Source: Arthrobacter sp. OY3WO11
GTDB taxonomy: Bacteria; Actinomycetota; Actinomycetes; Actinomycetales; Micrococcaceae
Assembly (NCBI RefSeq): GCF_001641125.1
Contig: NZ_LWLP01000001.1
Coordinates: 1,509,045-1,573,044, forward strand
Reading direction: 5' to 3'
DNA length: 64,000 bases
Shown here one piece after another: positions 36,573 through 44,978 of this stretch (within the stretch, counting starts at the first letter, position 1; each line of letters opens with the position of its first letter). A program made the translations under genes and the position numbers. The notes beneath the pieces are model-generated. The model ran no database searches and had not been told where the DNA came from. It was given only the letters and a program-made list of their open reading frames with translations.

Positions 36573-36624
36573 AACGCCAGGCCCCCGGAGTGCGCACCGC
36601 GCTTCCGGGGGCCCTGGCGTTTTA
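36573..36624 (+). terminator. glpX terminator
   Basis: AACGCCAGG-CCCCCGGA (36573-36589) pairs with TCCGGGGGCCCTGGCGTT (36604-36621) with one bulge, followed by TTT. Confidence 0.88.
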
Positions 36625-36648
36625 AGCGCTTGGTATAGGGTTGAAGCC

Positions 36649-37704
36649 ATGATTCCTGCTGTTGTGCCCTGTACTGACCGCGCCCTCTGGGACGACCACG
36701 TTGACCGGTTCCAGGGACATCCGCAACAGTTGTGGGGCTGGGGCGAAACCAAGGCCATGCATGGCTGGTCCGTTGACCGCGTGCTCATCAACGACGCCGG
36801 CAACACCATCGGCTGTGCCCAGCTGCTGGTCCGCCGCCTTCCGCTTCCCTTCCGGGCCCTGGTCTACATTCCGCGGGGGCCCATGTGCGCCCCGGAGAAC
36901 ACGCAGGCCGTCCTGAACCGGCTCGCCGAGCATGCGGCCGTGCGCCACCGTGGAGTTGCCCTGAGCATTGAACCCGACTGGGACCAGGACTCTGTTTTTG
37001 CAGGAGCCGTGGCTGCCGCAGGATTCCGTCCGTCCGCCAACACGGTGCTGATCCCGCGCACGCTGATCCTTGACCTCACCAGGAACGACGACGAGCTCAT
37101 GGCGGACATGTCCAAGTCCACGCGTGCCAACATCCGCAAGGCGATGCGCAGCGACGTGGAGTTCCGCAAGGTGAAGAACGACGCCGAACTTGAGCAGGTG
37201 CTCGCGATCTACCACGAGACGGCTGAGCGCGCCGGGTTCGGGATCCACGAGGACCAGTACTACCGGGACATTTTCCGGAACATGGGGGACGGCTCACCCA
37301 TTATTGGCGCGTTCGACGGCGAGCAGCTCCTGGCGTTCGTCTGGCTTGCCAGGAGCGGGTCCACTGCCTTTGAGCTCTACGGCGGCGTGTCTGCCGAGGG
37401 GCAGAAACAGCGCGTCAACTACGGCGTGAAGTGGGCGGCCCTGCAGGCGATGCGGGAGGACGGCTGCCGCCGGTACGACTTCAACGGACTCCTGAATGAC
37501 GGCATTTCCGACTTCAAGAAGCAGTTCGCCAAGCACGAAAACATGCTCCTGGGAACCTGGGAAAAGCCGCTCTCGCCGCTGTATCCCGCCTATGCCCAGG
37601 CCATGCCCCTGGCGCGCAGGGGACTGCAGACGGGACGGCGCGTCCTGAAGGCTGCTGCCGGCCGGGTGCGCCCCGTGCTCCAGCGGCTTCGCCCGGGCAG
37701 CTAG
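36649..37704 (+). CDS. FemAB-like (FemX) aminoacyltransferase
   Basis: This 351-residue protein has the FemAB double-GNAT fold: N-terminal half with HPQQLWGWGETKAMHGW and VYIPRGPMC, the basic STRANIRKAMRSDVEF linker, then AFVWLARSGSTAFELYGGVSAEGQKQRVNYGVKWAALQAMREDGCRRYDFNGL. Such enzymes add amino acids from aminoacyl-tRNA to the peptidoglycan stem in bridge formation, which suits the interpeptide bridges known in Arthrobacter. TAGGGT (36636-36641) ends seven bases before the ATG. The amino acid used is not predictable. Confidence 0.88.
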   Translation: MIPAVVPCTDRALWDDHVDRFQGHPQQLWGWGETKAMHGWSVDRVLINDAGNTIGCAQLLVRRLPLPFRALVYIPRGPMCAPENTQAVLNRLAEHAAVRHRGVALSIEPDWDQDSVFAGAVAAAGFRPSANTVLIPRTLILDLTRNDDELMADMSKSTRANIRKAMRSDVEFRKVKNDAELEQVLAIYHETAERAGFGIHEDQYYRDIFRNMGDGSPIIGAFDGEQLLAFVWLARSGSTAFELYGGVSAEGQKQRVNYGVKWAALQAMREDGCRRYDFNGLLNDGISDFKKQFAKHENMLLGTWEKPLSPLYPAYAQAMPLARRGLQTGRRVLKAAAGRVRPVLQRLRPGS

Positions 37705-37724
37705 CTGCACCCACCAGCTGTGCT

Positions 37725-37777
37725 CGGCAAAGGGCGACGGCGGCACCCCGCCCGGGTGCCGCCGTCGCCCTTTGCCG
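37725..37777. terminator. Bidirectional terminator
   Basis: A perfect 24-bp stem (37725-37748 with 37754-37777) lies between the converging FemX-like gene and manA. Confidence 0.88.
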
Positions 37778-37802
37778 TCGCTGCCTGAAGCGCCGCGGGC
37801 TG

Positions 37803-39053
37803 CTAGAGGCCGGTGGTCACGGCAAAGGCCAGCGCCTGCTCCGTGCTGCCGGCCACGGGGTGGACGTTAACCGGAGCTTCGGCGGCAGCCAGGAAGGCGC
37901 TGCCGCCCCTCGAAAGCTGCAGGTCGCCCTTGGGCGAATCCAGGTAGATCTCTCCTGCCACGACGATGACCACGGCCGCTCCGGACTGCGCCAGCGGGAC
38001 CGGGGCCGCGCCCGGCGCGAGCTCGATGCGCTGGAGCTGGAACTCCTCGAACGGCGGGCGGAACACTTCCTGGTCGAGGACCGTCCGCTCGGCGGCCAGC
38101 ATGGGCACCGCAACAGGTTGGAAATCAACGGTGCGGAGCAGTTCGGGCACATCCACGAACTTCGGGGTCAGGCCGCCGCGCAGGACGTTGTCCGAGGAAG
38201 CCATGACTTCCACGCCGAGGCCGTGCAGGTAGGCATGGACATTTCCGGCCGGCAGGTACACCGCTTCGCCCGGCGCCAGTGACACGCGGTTCAGCAGCAG
38301 GGAAATCAGGACACCTGGATCGCCGGGGTACTTCTCATTCAGGCTGATGACGGTTTTCAGCTCGGACTCATACGGGGCGAGGGTGGCTCCGGACAGGAGT
38401 GCAGCCACCACCAGTGCGGTATCGTCGGCCACGGACCGGCCTCCGGTGATCAGGCGCTGGAAGGCCTTCCGGAGGCCCTGCCCCTCATCGCTTGCGCCGA
38501 GGTCCTTCCGCAGCTCTCCGACCAGGGCGGGGACCCCGGCTTCACCGGAGCCACATGCTGCGGCGACGTGCGCCAGGATCTTTCTCGTTTCCGCCACAGG
38601 GCGGAACCCGCACAGCGCCTCAAACGGCGTCAGGGCGAGAATCATCTCGGGTTTGTGGTTGTCGTCCCGGTAATTGCGGTTCGGGGCGCCAGCCGGCACA
38701 CCTTCCGCGTTTTCGCGGGCAAAACCGGCCCGCGCCTGCTCCAGGCTGGGGTGGACCTGCAGTGAGAGGGGCTGGGCTGCGGCGAGGATCTTGGCCAGGA
38801 AGGGCAGCCGGGGTCCAAATCGCGCAACGGAGTCCGCGCCGAGGAAATGGTCGGGATCGCGGGAGATCAGGGCATCCAGCGCCGTCCCCGCGGACCCGTC
38901 CCCGGGGACACGGGCGGTGGACGGTGAGTCGGGGTGGGCGCCGATCCACAGTTCCGCTTCCGGGCGGCCCGACTCGGGCCGGCCCAGGAGGGCTGCGATG
39001 GCCGTCGTCGAACCCCAGGCATAGTCGCGCAGGACGTTCTCAATCTCGTACAA
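37803..39053 (-). CDS. manA: Mannose-6-phosphate isomerase, class I
   Basis: This 416-residue type I PMI interconverts fructose-6-P and mannose-6-P, feeding GDP-mannose and mannosylation. MYEIENVLRDYAWGSTTAIAALLGR is the family start; the zinc motif QVHPSLEQA and YRDDNHKPEMILALTPFEALCGFRP follow, and YLPAGNVHAYLHGLGVEVMASSDNVLRGGLTPKFVD is the catalytic Arg region. The start is TTG 39053. It supplies precursors for the O-mannosyltransferase at 59-61 kb. Confidence 0.94.
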   Translation of the reverse strand: MYEIENVLRDYAWGSTTAIAALLGRPESGRPEAELWIGAHPDSPSTARVPGDGSAGTALDALISRDPDHFLGADSVARFGPRLPFLAKILAAAQPLSLQVHPSLEQARAGFARENAEGVPAGAPNRNYRDDNHKPEMILALTPFEALCGFRPVAETRKILAHVAAACGSGEAGVPALVGELRKDLGASDEGQGLRKAFQRLITGGRSVADDTALVVAALLSGATLAPYESELKTVISLNEKYPGDPGVLISLLLNRVSLAPGEAVYLPAGNVHAYLHGLGVEVMASSDNVLRGGLTPKFVDVPELLRTVDFQPVAVPMLAAERTVLDQEVFRPPFEEFQLQRIELAPGAAPVPLAQSGAAVVIVVAGEIYLDSPKGDLQLSRGGSAFLAAAEAPVNVHPVAGSTEQALAFAVTTGL

Positions 39054-39095
39054 AACCGGTTCCGTTTCCCTAGGTTTGCTGGATAAAAGTGTGCG

Positions 39096-40745
39096 CTACA
39101 GGGGCGCGCACTGGCCGTTGGTTGCCACGAGCTCGGCGATGGCCTGTTCGTTGCCCTCGAGTTTGAGCTGGGTCAGCATCTCTTCCGTGATCAGCTCGCC
39201 GTCGGGCGTGGTGGTCACCGGGGTGAAGTCCGACGGCGCGGGTGACTGCTGCGCCCGAACAGGGCCTGCGAGGGGGAGCCTGCCGGCAGTTCGGGCTGCC
39301 GCGGCCTGGACATGGCCCGGTGCGGCGACCGCTTCCACCATGGCGTCGTCCTGCATGCCTGCTGCCTGGGCCGAGGATGCGGAAGCCAGCAGCTGGTCTA
39401 CTCGGTCGTGGATCTCATCGAAGTCAGGGACCGTGGAGAACGAGGCGTCAAAGTCGGGAGGGCCGATGGTCAGCCGTTTGATGTCCTGGCCCTTGGCCTT
39501 CATGGCAAGGTCCACGAAGCTGCCCAGCTGCGAGGAGGAGATGTTGGAGTCCACCACCTTGGTTCCCGCGTCGGCGATGTCCTCGAACTTGGCCAGCAGT
39601 GTGGCAGGGTCCAGCTGCTTGAGCATGGCCTGCTGCACGCACTGCTGGCGCTGGATGCGCGAGTAGTCATCCACATACTCCCGCGACCTTCCATACCAAA
39701 GTGCCTGGTTGCCGTCGAGGGTTTGTTCACCGGCCGGGATCCAACCCAACGGCATGCCGTGGGTCTGGCTGAAATCGTCAAAATAGCCGCTCATGGGAAC
39801 CCATCCGCCGGCTTTGATCCTGATACCGCCCATCGCGTCGATGAGCCTGGAGAAACCGTCCATGTCCACCAGGACATAGGCCTGCACCGTGATCCCAAGC
39901 GTCCCGGAAACGGCTTCCAGGGTGGCCTGTGCACCGGGGTCGGCCACGCCGGGGTACAGGTCGGCGTACTCGTTCGTCACTTCGGTGTTGATGGCATTGA
40001 TCAGGCATTCGTCCCCGCAGTCGTAGCCGTCCGGGTAGATGGCACGCATGGGGGAGTCCTCGCTGAACTGGGCGTTCTGGAGGTTCCGGGGCACGGAGAT
40101 GATGGCGGTCTGCCCCGACTTGGCGTCCACGCTGAGGACGGAAAGGCTGTCCGGGCGCCTGCCGGTGCGGTCCTCGCCTGCGTCCCCTCCCATCATCAGG
40201 AAGTTGTAGCGGCCTTCAACGGGATCGATCGTGGGGCCGGAGGAGAAGATGCTGCCGATAGCGTTACGCCCCACATTGAGCAGGTAGGCAGCATAGCCAA
40301 GGGACCCGCTGCCCAGGACCATTGCCAGAACCAGGGCTATCCCGACTGCGGGCCGTGCCCGCGGTGCCAGCAGTGTGGGCCGGATGAGCCGGAGGGTGTT
40401 GAGGAACAGCAATGCCCAGGCGGCAGCCAGGGCTGCCAGCAGGACCACGATCACCAGGGAAGCGAAGGGATTGGTGATGATGCTGATCAGCAGGGTCCGG
40501 TTGAAGAGCAGCAGGAGCACGGCGGCGGCCAGGGCTGCCCAGACGCCGAGGGTCACGCGCAGCGCGGCGCGCCCAAGTTTGCGGCTGCCCGCCACGACCT
40601 GGGCGCTGCCCGGAACCAGGAGGGTCAGGAGGATGAGGACGAAAGCCCTTTTTGTGCGTACCGGGTAGGAAGCGCTGGCAGGGTAGCGGACCGGGTCAGT
40701 CATGGAGGTCCCGGGGGCGGGCTGCCGCACTTTACTGCTGGACAT
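39096..40745 (-). CDS. LytR-CpsA-Psr (LCP) family wall polymer ligase
   Basis: This 549-residue membrane protein has about four N-terminal helices (40-150) rather than the usual one, then the LCP domain with NFLMMGGDAGEDRTGRRPDSLSVLSVD, the Arg-rich PRNLQ and DMDGFSRLIDAMGGI, and YGRSREYVDDYSRIQRQQCVQQAML. LCP proteins attach teichoic acids, arabinogalactan-like or other polymers from a polyprenyl phosphate to peptidoglycan. A Pro/Ala tail ends in QCAPL. The ATG at 40745 has a near -10 (TAGGCG) six bases upstream, so its own transcription is possible despite purE lying nine bases away. Confidence 0.9.
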   Translation of the reverse strand: MSSSKVRQPAPGTSMTDPVRYPASASYPVRTKRAFVLILLTLLVPGSAQVVAGSRKLGRAALRVTLGVWAALAAAVLLLLFNRTLLISIITNPFASLVIVVLLAALAAAWALLFLNTLRLIRPTLLAPRARPAVGIALVLAMVLGSGSLGYAAYLLNVGRNAIGSIFSSGPTIDPVEGRYNFLMMGGDAGEDRTGRRPDSLSVLSVDAKSGQTAIISVPRNLQNAQFSEDSPMRAIYPDGYDCGDECLINAINTEVTNEYADLYPGVADPGAQATLEAVSGTLGITVQAYVLVDMDGFSRLIDAMGGIRIKAGGWVPMSGYFDDFSQTHGMPLGWIPAGEQTLDGNQALWYGRSREYVDDYSRIQRQQCVQQAMLKQLDPATLLAKFEDIADAGTKVVDSNISSSQLGSFVDLAMKAKGQDIKRLTIGPPDFDASFSTVPDFDEIHDRVDQLLASASSAQAAGMQDDAMVEAVAAPGHVQAAAARTAGRLPLAGPVRAQQSPAPSDFTPVTTTPDGELITEEMLTQLKLEGNEQAIAELVATNGQCAPL

Positions 40746-40754
40746 ACGCGCCGC

Positions 40755-41339
40755 CTAGCGGCCGCCCCGAAGGGCGCCGTTGCCGTCTGCGAAGACCTCG
40801 CTGACTTTCTGGCGCAGGTTGGCACCCTTCCGGGCGGCGACCGCGTTGAGGTCTGCTGCGAAATCAAGGAGGTCCGCGCGCAGCGAGGCGGCGAGCTCGT
40901 CCGTGCCCGCAGCGAGCATCCGCACGGCCAGGAGCCCGGCGTTGCGGGCCCCTGCGATGGACACGGTGGCCACCGGAACACCGGCGGGCATCTGGACGAT
41001 CGACAGCAGGGAGTCCATTCCGTCCAGGGTTTTGAGCGGAACGGGAACGCCGATGACCGGGAGCGGGGTGACGCTTGCCAGCATACCCGGCAGGTGGGCT
41101 GCGCCGCCGGCCCCGGCAATGATGACCCTCAGCCCGCGCTCATGGGCAGTCTGCCCGTAACGGATCATTTCGGTGGGCATCCGGTGGGCTGACACGACGT
41201 CGGCCTCGAAGGGAATGCCGAACTCCGCCAGCGCGTCCGCCGCAGCTTCCATGACGGGCCAGTCCGAGTCGGATCCCATGACCAGGCCCACCAGCGGGGC
41301 GGCCTCCGAAGCTGTGGCGGGGGTGGTTGGGGTGCTCAT
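40755..41339 (-). CDS. purE: N5-carboxyaminoimidazole ribonucleotide mutase
   Basis: This 194-residue class I PurE moves the carboxyl of N5-CAIR to C4 in purine synthesis. It has [40 protein letters not shown] and [48 protein letters not shown]. The ATG overlaps the purK stop (41336-41339). The C-terminus after residue 155 is longer than usual by a short tail. Confidence 0.95.
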   Translation of the reverse strand: MSTPTTPATASEAAPLVGLVMGSDSDWPVMEAAADALAEFGIPFEADVVSAHRMPTEMIRYGQTAHERGLRVIIAGAGGAAHLPGMLASVTPLPVIGVPVPLKTLDGMDSLLSIVQMPAGVPVATVSIAGARNAGLLAVRMLAAGTDELAASLRADLLDFAADLNAVAARKGANLRQKVSEVFADGNGALRGGR

Positions 41340-42532
41340 GGCTTCTCCTCGAAGGTACTTGGCAGTTCTTCTGCCGGTGCCCGGCCGTCGCGGATGATGC
41401 TCGCAACCATCGTGGCACGGCGGCGGACGGAATCAACGTCTGCAGTGGACGAACCCACCAGGTTCACATGGCCGATCTTGCGGCCCGGGCGGACGGACTT
41501 GCCGTAACAGTGCACCTTTGCGGCAGGTTCGCTGGCAAGCGCCATCGGGAAGGCGGAGAACAAATCCTGGTTGTCGCCGCCCAGGAAGTTTTTCATTACC
41601 ACCACGGGGCCAAGGACATCGGTGGCGCCGAGGGGAAGGTTCAGTACCGCCCGCAGGTGCTGCTCGAACTGGCTTGTCACCGAGCCGTCCTGCGTCCAGT
41701 GCCCTGTGTTGTGGGGGCGCATGGCGAGTTCGTTGATCAGGAACCCTGCGCCCACGCCGGGGGTCTCAAAGAGCTCAACGGCCAGCACTCCCGTGACGCC
41801 GAGTTCACCGGCAATCCGCAGGGCAGCGTCCTCCGCGGCAGCAGCGACCTCCACCGGGATATCCAGGGCAGGGGCTATCACTTCATCACACACACCATCC
41901 ACCTGGATGGTGTGTACCACCGGCCAAGCACGTGATTCGCCGTCGGGCGTCCTGGCAACGAGCGCTGAAAGCTCCCGGGTGAATTCCACTTTGGCCTCGG
42001 CGAGGAGGGGGCTCATGGCGTCAAACCACTCAGTTGTGTCAGCGGCTTCTTCCGCGGAGGCGACGATCCTGACACCCTTGCCGTCGTACCCGCCGCGGGG
42101 CATCTTCAGTACAACCGGCCAGCCCGTTTCGTCGCCGAAGCTGACCAGTGCCGCCACGTCCGGCACGGAGGCCCAGGCCGGGTTGGGAAGCTCCAGCCGG
42201 TCGATGGCAGCACGCATGACCAGTTTGTCCTGGGCGTTCACGAGTGCGTCAGGCCCGGGCTGGACGTTGACCCCGGCGTCCTGCAGCGCCCGGAGGTGGT
42301 CTGTGGGGACGTGTTCGTGATCAAAGGTCATAACGTCCAGGCCCTGGGCAAAGTCCAACAGCGTCTGCAGGTCCTTGTAGTCGCCTACCGGCGAGGAGGA
42401 CACTGCCGAGACGGCGGAGACGTCCTCCCCTTCGGCGAGGACACGGAGTTCGAAGCCGAGGGCAGTTGCTGCAGGGGCCATCATTCGGGCAAGCTGGCCG
42501 CCGCCAACCACGCCTATTACTGGAAAAGTCAC
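41336..42532 (-). CDS. purK: N5-carboxyaminoimidazole ribonucleotide synthase
   Basis: This 398-residue ATP-grasp enzyme carboxylates AIR with bicarbonate and [21 protein letters not shown] opens the protein, [15 protein letters not shown] and [17 protein letters not shown] mark the ATP-grasp fold, and [17 protein letters not shown] holds metal-binding residues. GTG 42532 has a -10 TAGGCT seven bases upstream. It is the first gene of purKE and uses bicarbonate, the product of the carbonic anhydrase encoded 7 kb away. Confidence 0.95.
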   Translation of the reverse strand: MTFPVIGVVGGGQLARMMAPAATALGFELRVLAEGEDVSAVSAVSSSPVGDYKDLQTLLDFAQGLDVMTFDHEHVPTDHLRALQDAGVNVQPGPDALVNAQDKLVMRAAIDRLELPNPAWASVPDVAALVSFGDETGWPVVLKMPRGGYDGKGVRIVASAEEAADTTEWFDAMSPLLAEAKVEFTRELSALVARTPDGESRAWPVVHTIQVDGVCDEVIAPALDIPVEVAAAAEDAALRIAGELGVTGVLAVELFETPGVGAGFLINELAMRPHNTGHWTQDGSVTSQFEQHLRAVLNLPLGATDVLGPVVVMKNFLGGDNQDLFSAFPMALASEPAAKVHCYGKSVRPGRKIGHVNLVGSSTADVDSVRRRATMVASIIRDGRAPAEELPSTFEEKP

Positions 42533-42539
42533 ATGGGCC

Positions 42540-42545
42540 AGCCTA
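42540..42545 (-). promoter_or_regulatory. -10 element of purK
   Basis: TAGGCT (minus strand) is followed by GGCCCAT and GTG 42532, a seven-base gap consistent with a leaderless or one-base leader transcript. Confidence 0.5.
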
Positions 42546-42702
42546 CCGAAGACCTTCCGGTATCCCGCGTTCCGGTCCGGCGGGCCGGGAGTATTTTGGT
42601 GCCTGGACTACCCCCGGCCGGTCGGGAAGGCTGTCTCACAGGTTTGGGGGCTAAAATGGCCTCTGGCCCAATGGCCCAAAATTCACACAGCCATGGAGGG
42701 CC

Positions 42703-43272
42703 ATGTTCACCACACTTGCAGACCGTATCCGGGGGCTCGCCTCGCTGTTTTGGCGCGAAGTGGCCAAATTCGGAGCCGTGGGCGGTGTGGCCTTCGTGAT
42801 CGACAACGGTCTTACGTACTACCTGATGCACGGCCCGATGACCGACAGCGAGGCCAAGGCGCGGTTCGTTGGCGCCTCCGTGGCCACGGTCTTCTCCTGG
42901 ATCGCCAACCGCCTCTGGACCTTCCGGCACCGACGGCAGGCCAACGTACTCCGTGAATTCCTGATGTTCGTCCTCATCAACGGAATAGGTATCGGCATCT
43001 CCACGGGCTTCACCGCCCTCGCGAAATACGGGCTGGGCATCACGGACAAGAACATGTTGTTCCTGGCCGGAGTGGCGGGCATTCTTGTGGCTACCGTGGT
43101 CCGTTTCTTCGCCTACCGGTTCCTGGTGTTCAACCAGGAACTGGACCAGGAACCGGAGTTCTCCCACGACCATGAGCTCATCGAGCTTCATCACCACCAC
43201 AAGGAGCAGGGCTCCGGGGTGGAGCGCGAAGCGGAGCGCGAGCCTTCGACGGACGGCCGCGCCAAGCCTTAG
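42703..43272 (+). CDS. GtrA family membrane protein
   Basis: This 189-residue protein has four membrane helices in the GtrA pattern (FGAVGGVAFVIDNGLTYYLMH, SVATVFSWIANRLWTFRHRR, FVLINGIGIGISTGFTAL, GILVATVVRFFAYRFLVF). GtrA proteins help move polyprenyl-linked sugars across the membrane. The C-terminus has a His-rich patch (HDHELIELHHHHK). GGAGGG precedes the ATG. The order PurE, PurK, GtrA is also found in mycobacteria (recalled). Confidence 0.9.
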   Translation: MFTTLADRIRGLASLFWREVAKFGAVGGVAFVIDNGLTYYLMHGPMTDSEAKARFVGASVATVFSWIANRLWTFRHRRQANVLREFLMFVLINGIGIGISTGFTALAKYGLGITDKNMLFLAGVAGILVATVVRFFAYRFLVFNQELDQEPEFSHDHELIELHHHHKEQGSGVEREAEREPSTDGRAKP

Positions 43273-43315
43273 CTGGACAGCCTGGGGCGCGGGCAGGCTG
43301 GAAGCCCCCCGCTTC

Positions 43316-44014
43316 CTAGCTGCCGTGAATGCGCTCCGCTGTGAGCAGCTTCTCGGTCAGCGCCACCTCCGGATGCGTCATGACCACCGATCCACCGTGC
43401 TGCCAGGCGCCCAAGGCATTGGACAGCGCGCTTTCCAGTCCGTTTCCGGCTGGAATATGAAGGCGTACGCCTTCATCGTGGCGGGCGGCGAAGGTGCTGA
43501 GCAGATTCTGGTGCGCGTGCGCCCGGCCGTCACCCGCCACGACGGCGCACCCTGAGGGATCAGGCTCGGCGTGCGGCATGAAGACGTCCCCGTGGGAGCG
43601 GACCTCGGCGGAGTAGTCCAGGTAGCCGGCGGTAAGCGTACCCGGCCACCGCATCGCCAGCGCGGGCAGGGCCACGGCGATGACGGCGTCGTAGTTCCCT
43701 TCAACTGCCTCCGGATCCGCGGTGGCCAGGTAGTCCGCAGCACCCCCGTCAAGGACGGTTTGGAGCCCCACCTGCCAGGCGGCCAGCGCCCAGACCATGG
43801 ACTTCCAGTGCGCGGGCAGGTCCATGCGCAGGCGCGAGCCGGGGGTGGCGTCCATCTCGTCCTGGAGCAGGTTGCTCGTCTTGGCGACCCAGTTGTCCAG
43901 CACCCTTCCGGAGAGTTCCACCCGCTCATCGTCAGGGCCGTACCAGGTGAGCCGGGGAGCCGTTGAATTGCCCGAACGGAGCGTTGACATGAGTTCAGTT
44001 AGCGGGTTGCCCAT
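43316..44014 (-). CDS. TIGR03089 family protein
   Basis: This 232-residue protein belongs to the actinobacterial TIGR03089 family, which resembles a truncated N-terminal domain of AMP-binding acyl/adenylate-forming enzymes: RLTWYGPDDERVELSGRVLDNWVAKTSNLLQDEMDATPGSRLRMDLPAHWKSMVWALAAWQVG. The catalytic lid and the TSGTTG-type motif are lacking, so it is probably not an active ligase. I chose ATG 44014 (MGNPLTEL), with CAGGAT six bases before it as a weak -10 or AGGATGG as a ribosome site. Function unknown. Confidence 0.85.
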   Translation of the reverse strand: MGNPLTELMSTLRSGNSTAPRLTWYGPDDERVELSGRVLDNWVAKTSNLLQDEMDATPGSRLRMDLPAHWKSMVWALAAWQVGLQTVLDGGAADYLATADPEAVEGNYDAVIAVALPALAMRWPGTLTAGYLDYSAEVRSHGDVFMPHAEPDPSGCAVVAGDGRAHAHQNLLSTFAARHDEGVRLHIPAGNGLESALSNALGAWQHGGSVVMTHPEVALTEKLLTAERIHGS

Positions 44015-44415
44015 GCCACCATCCTGCCACTGGCGGCCGGGCCAGTCACGGTGGTTGCAGAGCCGTCGGCGTAGGTGGAGCGCTCCCGCCGGGTGGGAGT
44101 GATACATATCACAAGAGATACTCAGCCTGCTTGCTAGTTTGTGTCTTTGCAGGTATTTTCCCCGCGGTTGACGGCGATTTGGGGAGTTCCGGTGCCCTGG
44201 TCGAAGTTCCCGGCGAGCCGCGCCGGGGCCGCGCGTTAAATTCCCGGGCGTGGCGTACGCCGCGTTCTCCGTTCGGAGTGATTATTATCCGGCGGCAGCT
44301 TGACTCGCCCAAGTTACACACGTGTAATTAGATAACCAAAGGCAACTGTGTAAATGCCGGCACACAACCGAGTGCCGCGTATCCAGGCAGTAGCTGCAAA
44401 TCAGGAGGGTCGCCG
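44015..44415. promoter_or_regulatory. Divergent control region of TIGR03089 and whiB
   Basis: This 401-base region has no gene. At 44098-44113 lies AGTGA-TACATA-TCACA, one mismatch from the CRP/GlxR consensus. A good promoter for whiB is TTGACT (44300-44305), 17 bases, TGTAAT (44323-44328). Its -10 is covered by the palindrome TTACAC-AC-GTGTAA (44314-44327). AGGAGGG lies about seven bases before the whiB ATG, giving a leader of about 80 bases. Confidence 0.65.
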
Positions 44416-44949
44416 ATGGGGCAAGCAGAGCGTATCCAGGAAGATGCCGTCGTAGCCGGTCAGGCAACGGCAAAGTACCGTGCTCGGGGGGTGCCAAGCG
44501 ACTGGTACGTTGACCCCGCCGATCCTGATGCTGCCGACCGGTACAACAGGAATGCGGGCGGCGTCCTGGAGGACCAGGCCACTGCATTCCTCGCGGCCCA
44601 CGAAGCGCTGCTTGACGGTGGCCCGGAGCCAGAGGATGACCTCGACCCGCCCATGGAACTGGCAGCCGGAGGCGCAAGCCAGCCTGTGTGGATCGGACTT
44701 CCCTTCCAGCAGGATTTCGACGACGAAGGCGAGCTGGGCTGGCAAACAGACGCCCTGTGTGCCCAGACGGACCCCGAGGCATTCTTCCCTGAAAAGGGCG
44801 GCTCCACGCGCGATGCGAAAAAAGTCTGCGGAGCCTGCAATGTGCGCTCGCAGTGCCTTGAATACGCGCTGGCAAACGACGAACGGTTCGGCATCTGGGG
44901 AGGCCTTTCCGAGCGTGAGCGCCGGCGGCTTAGGAAGCGAGCAATCTAA
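44416..44949 (+). CDS. whiB2: WhiB family iron-sulfur regulator, long N-terminus
   Basis: This 177-residue protein carries the WhiB domain in its last 80 residues: C115, C138, C141 and C147 (C-x22-C-x2-C-x5-C) bind a [4Fe-4S] cluster, followed by the GIWGG turn and a basic tail (SERERRRLRKRAI). WhiB proteins bind the primary sigma factor and tune promoters. About 110 residues precede the domain, which is long for the family; AGGAGGG upstream of ATG 44416 supports the extension. The symbol rests on synteny with mycobacterial whiB2 (manA, DUF3499, zincin-like gene nearby), not on a search. Confidence 0.88.
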   Translation: MGQAERIQEDAVVAGQATAKYRARGVPSDWYVDPADPDAADRYNRNAGGVLEDQATAFLAAHEALLDGGPEPEDDLDPPMELAAGGASQPVWIGLPFQQDFDDEGELGWQTDALCAQTDPEAFFPEKGGSTRDAKKVCGACNVRSQCLEYALANDERFGIWGGLSERERRRLRKRAI

Positions 44950-44978
44950 TTCACCAGGATGTTCATGTCACTGCCGTT

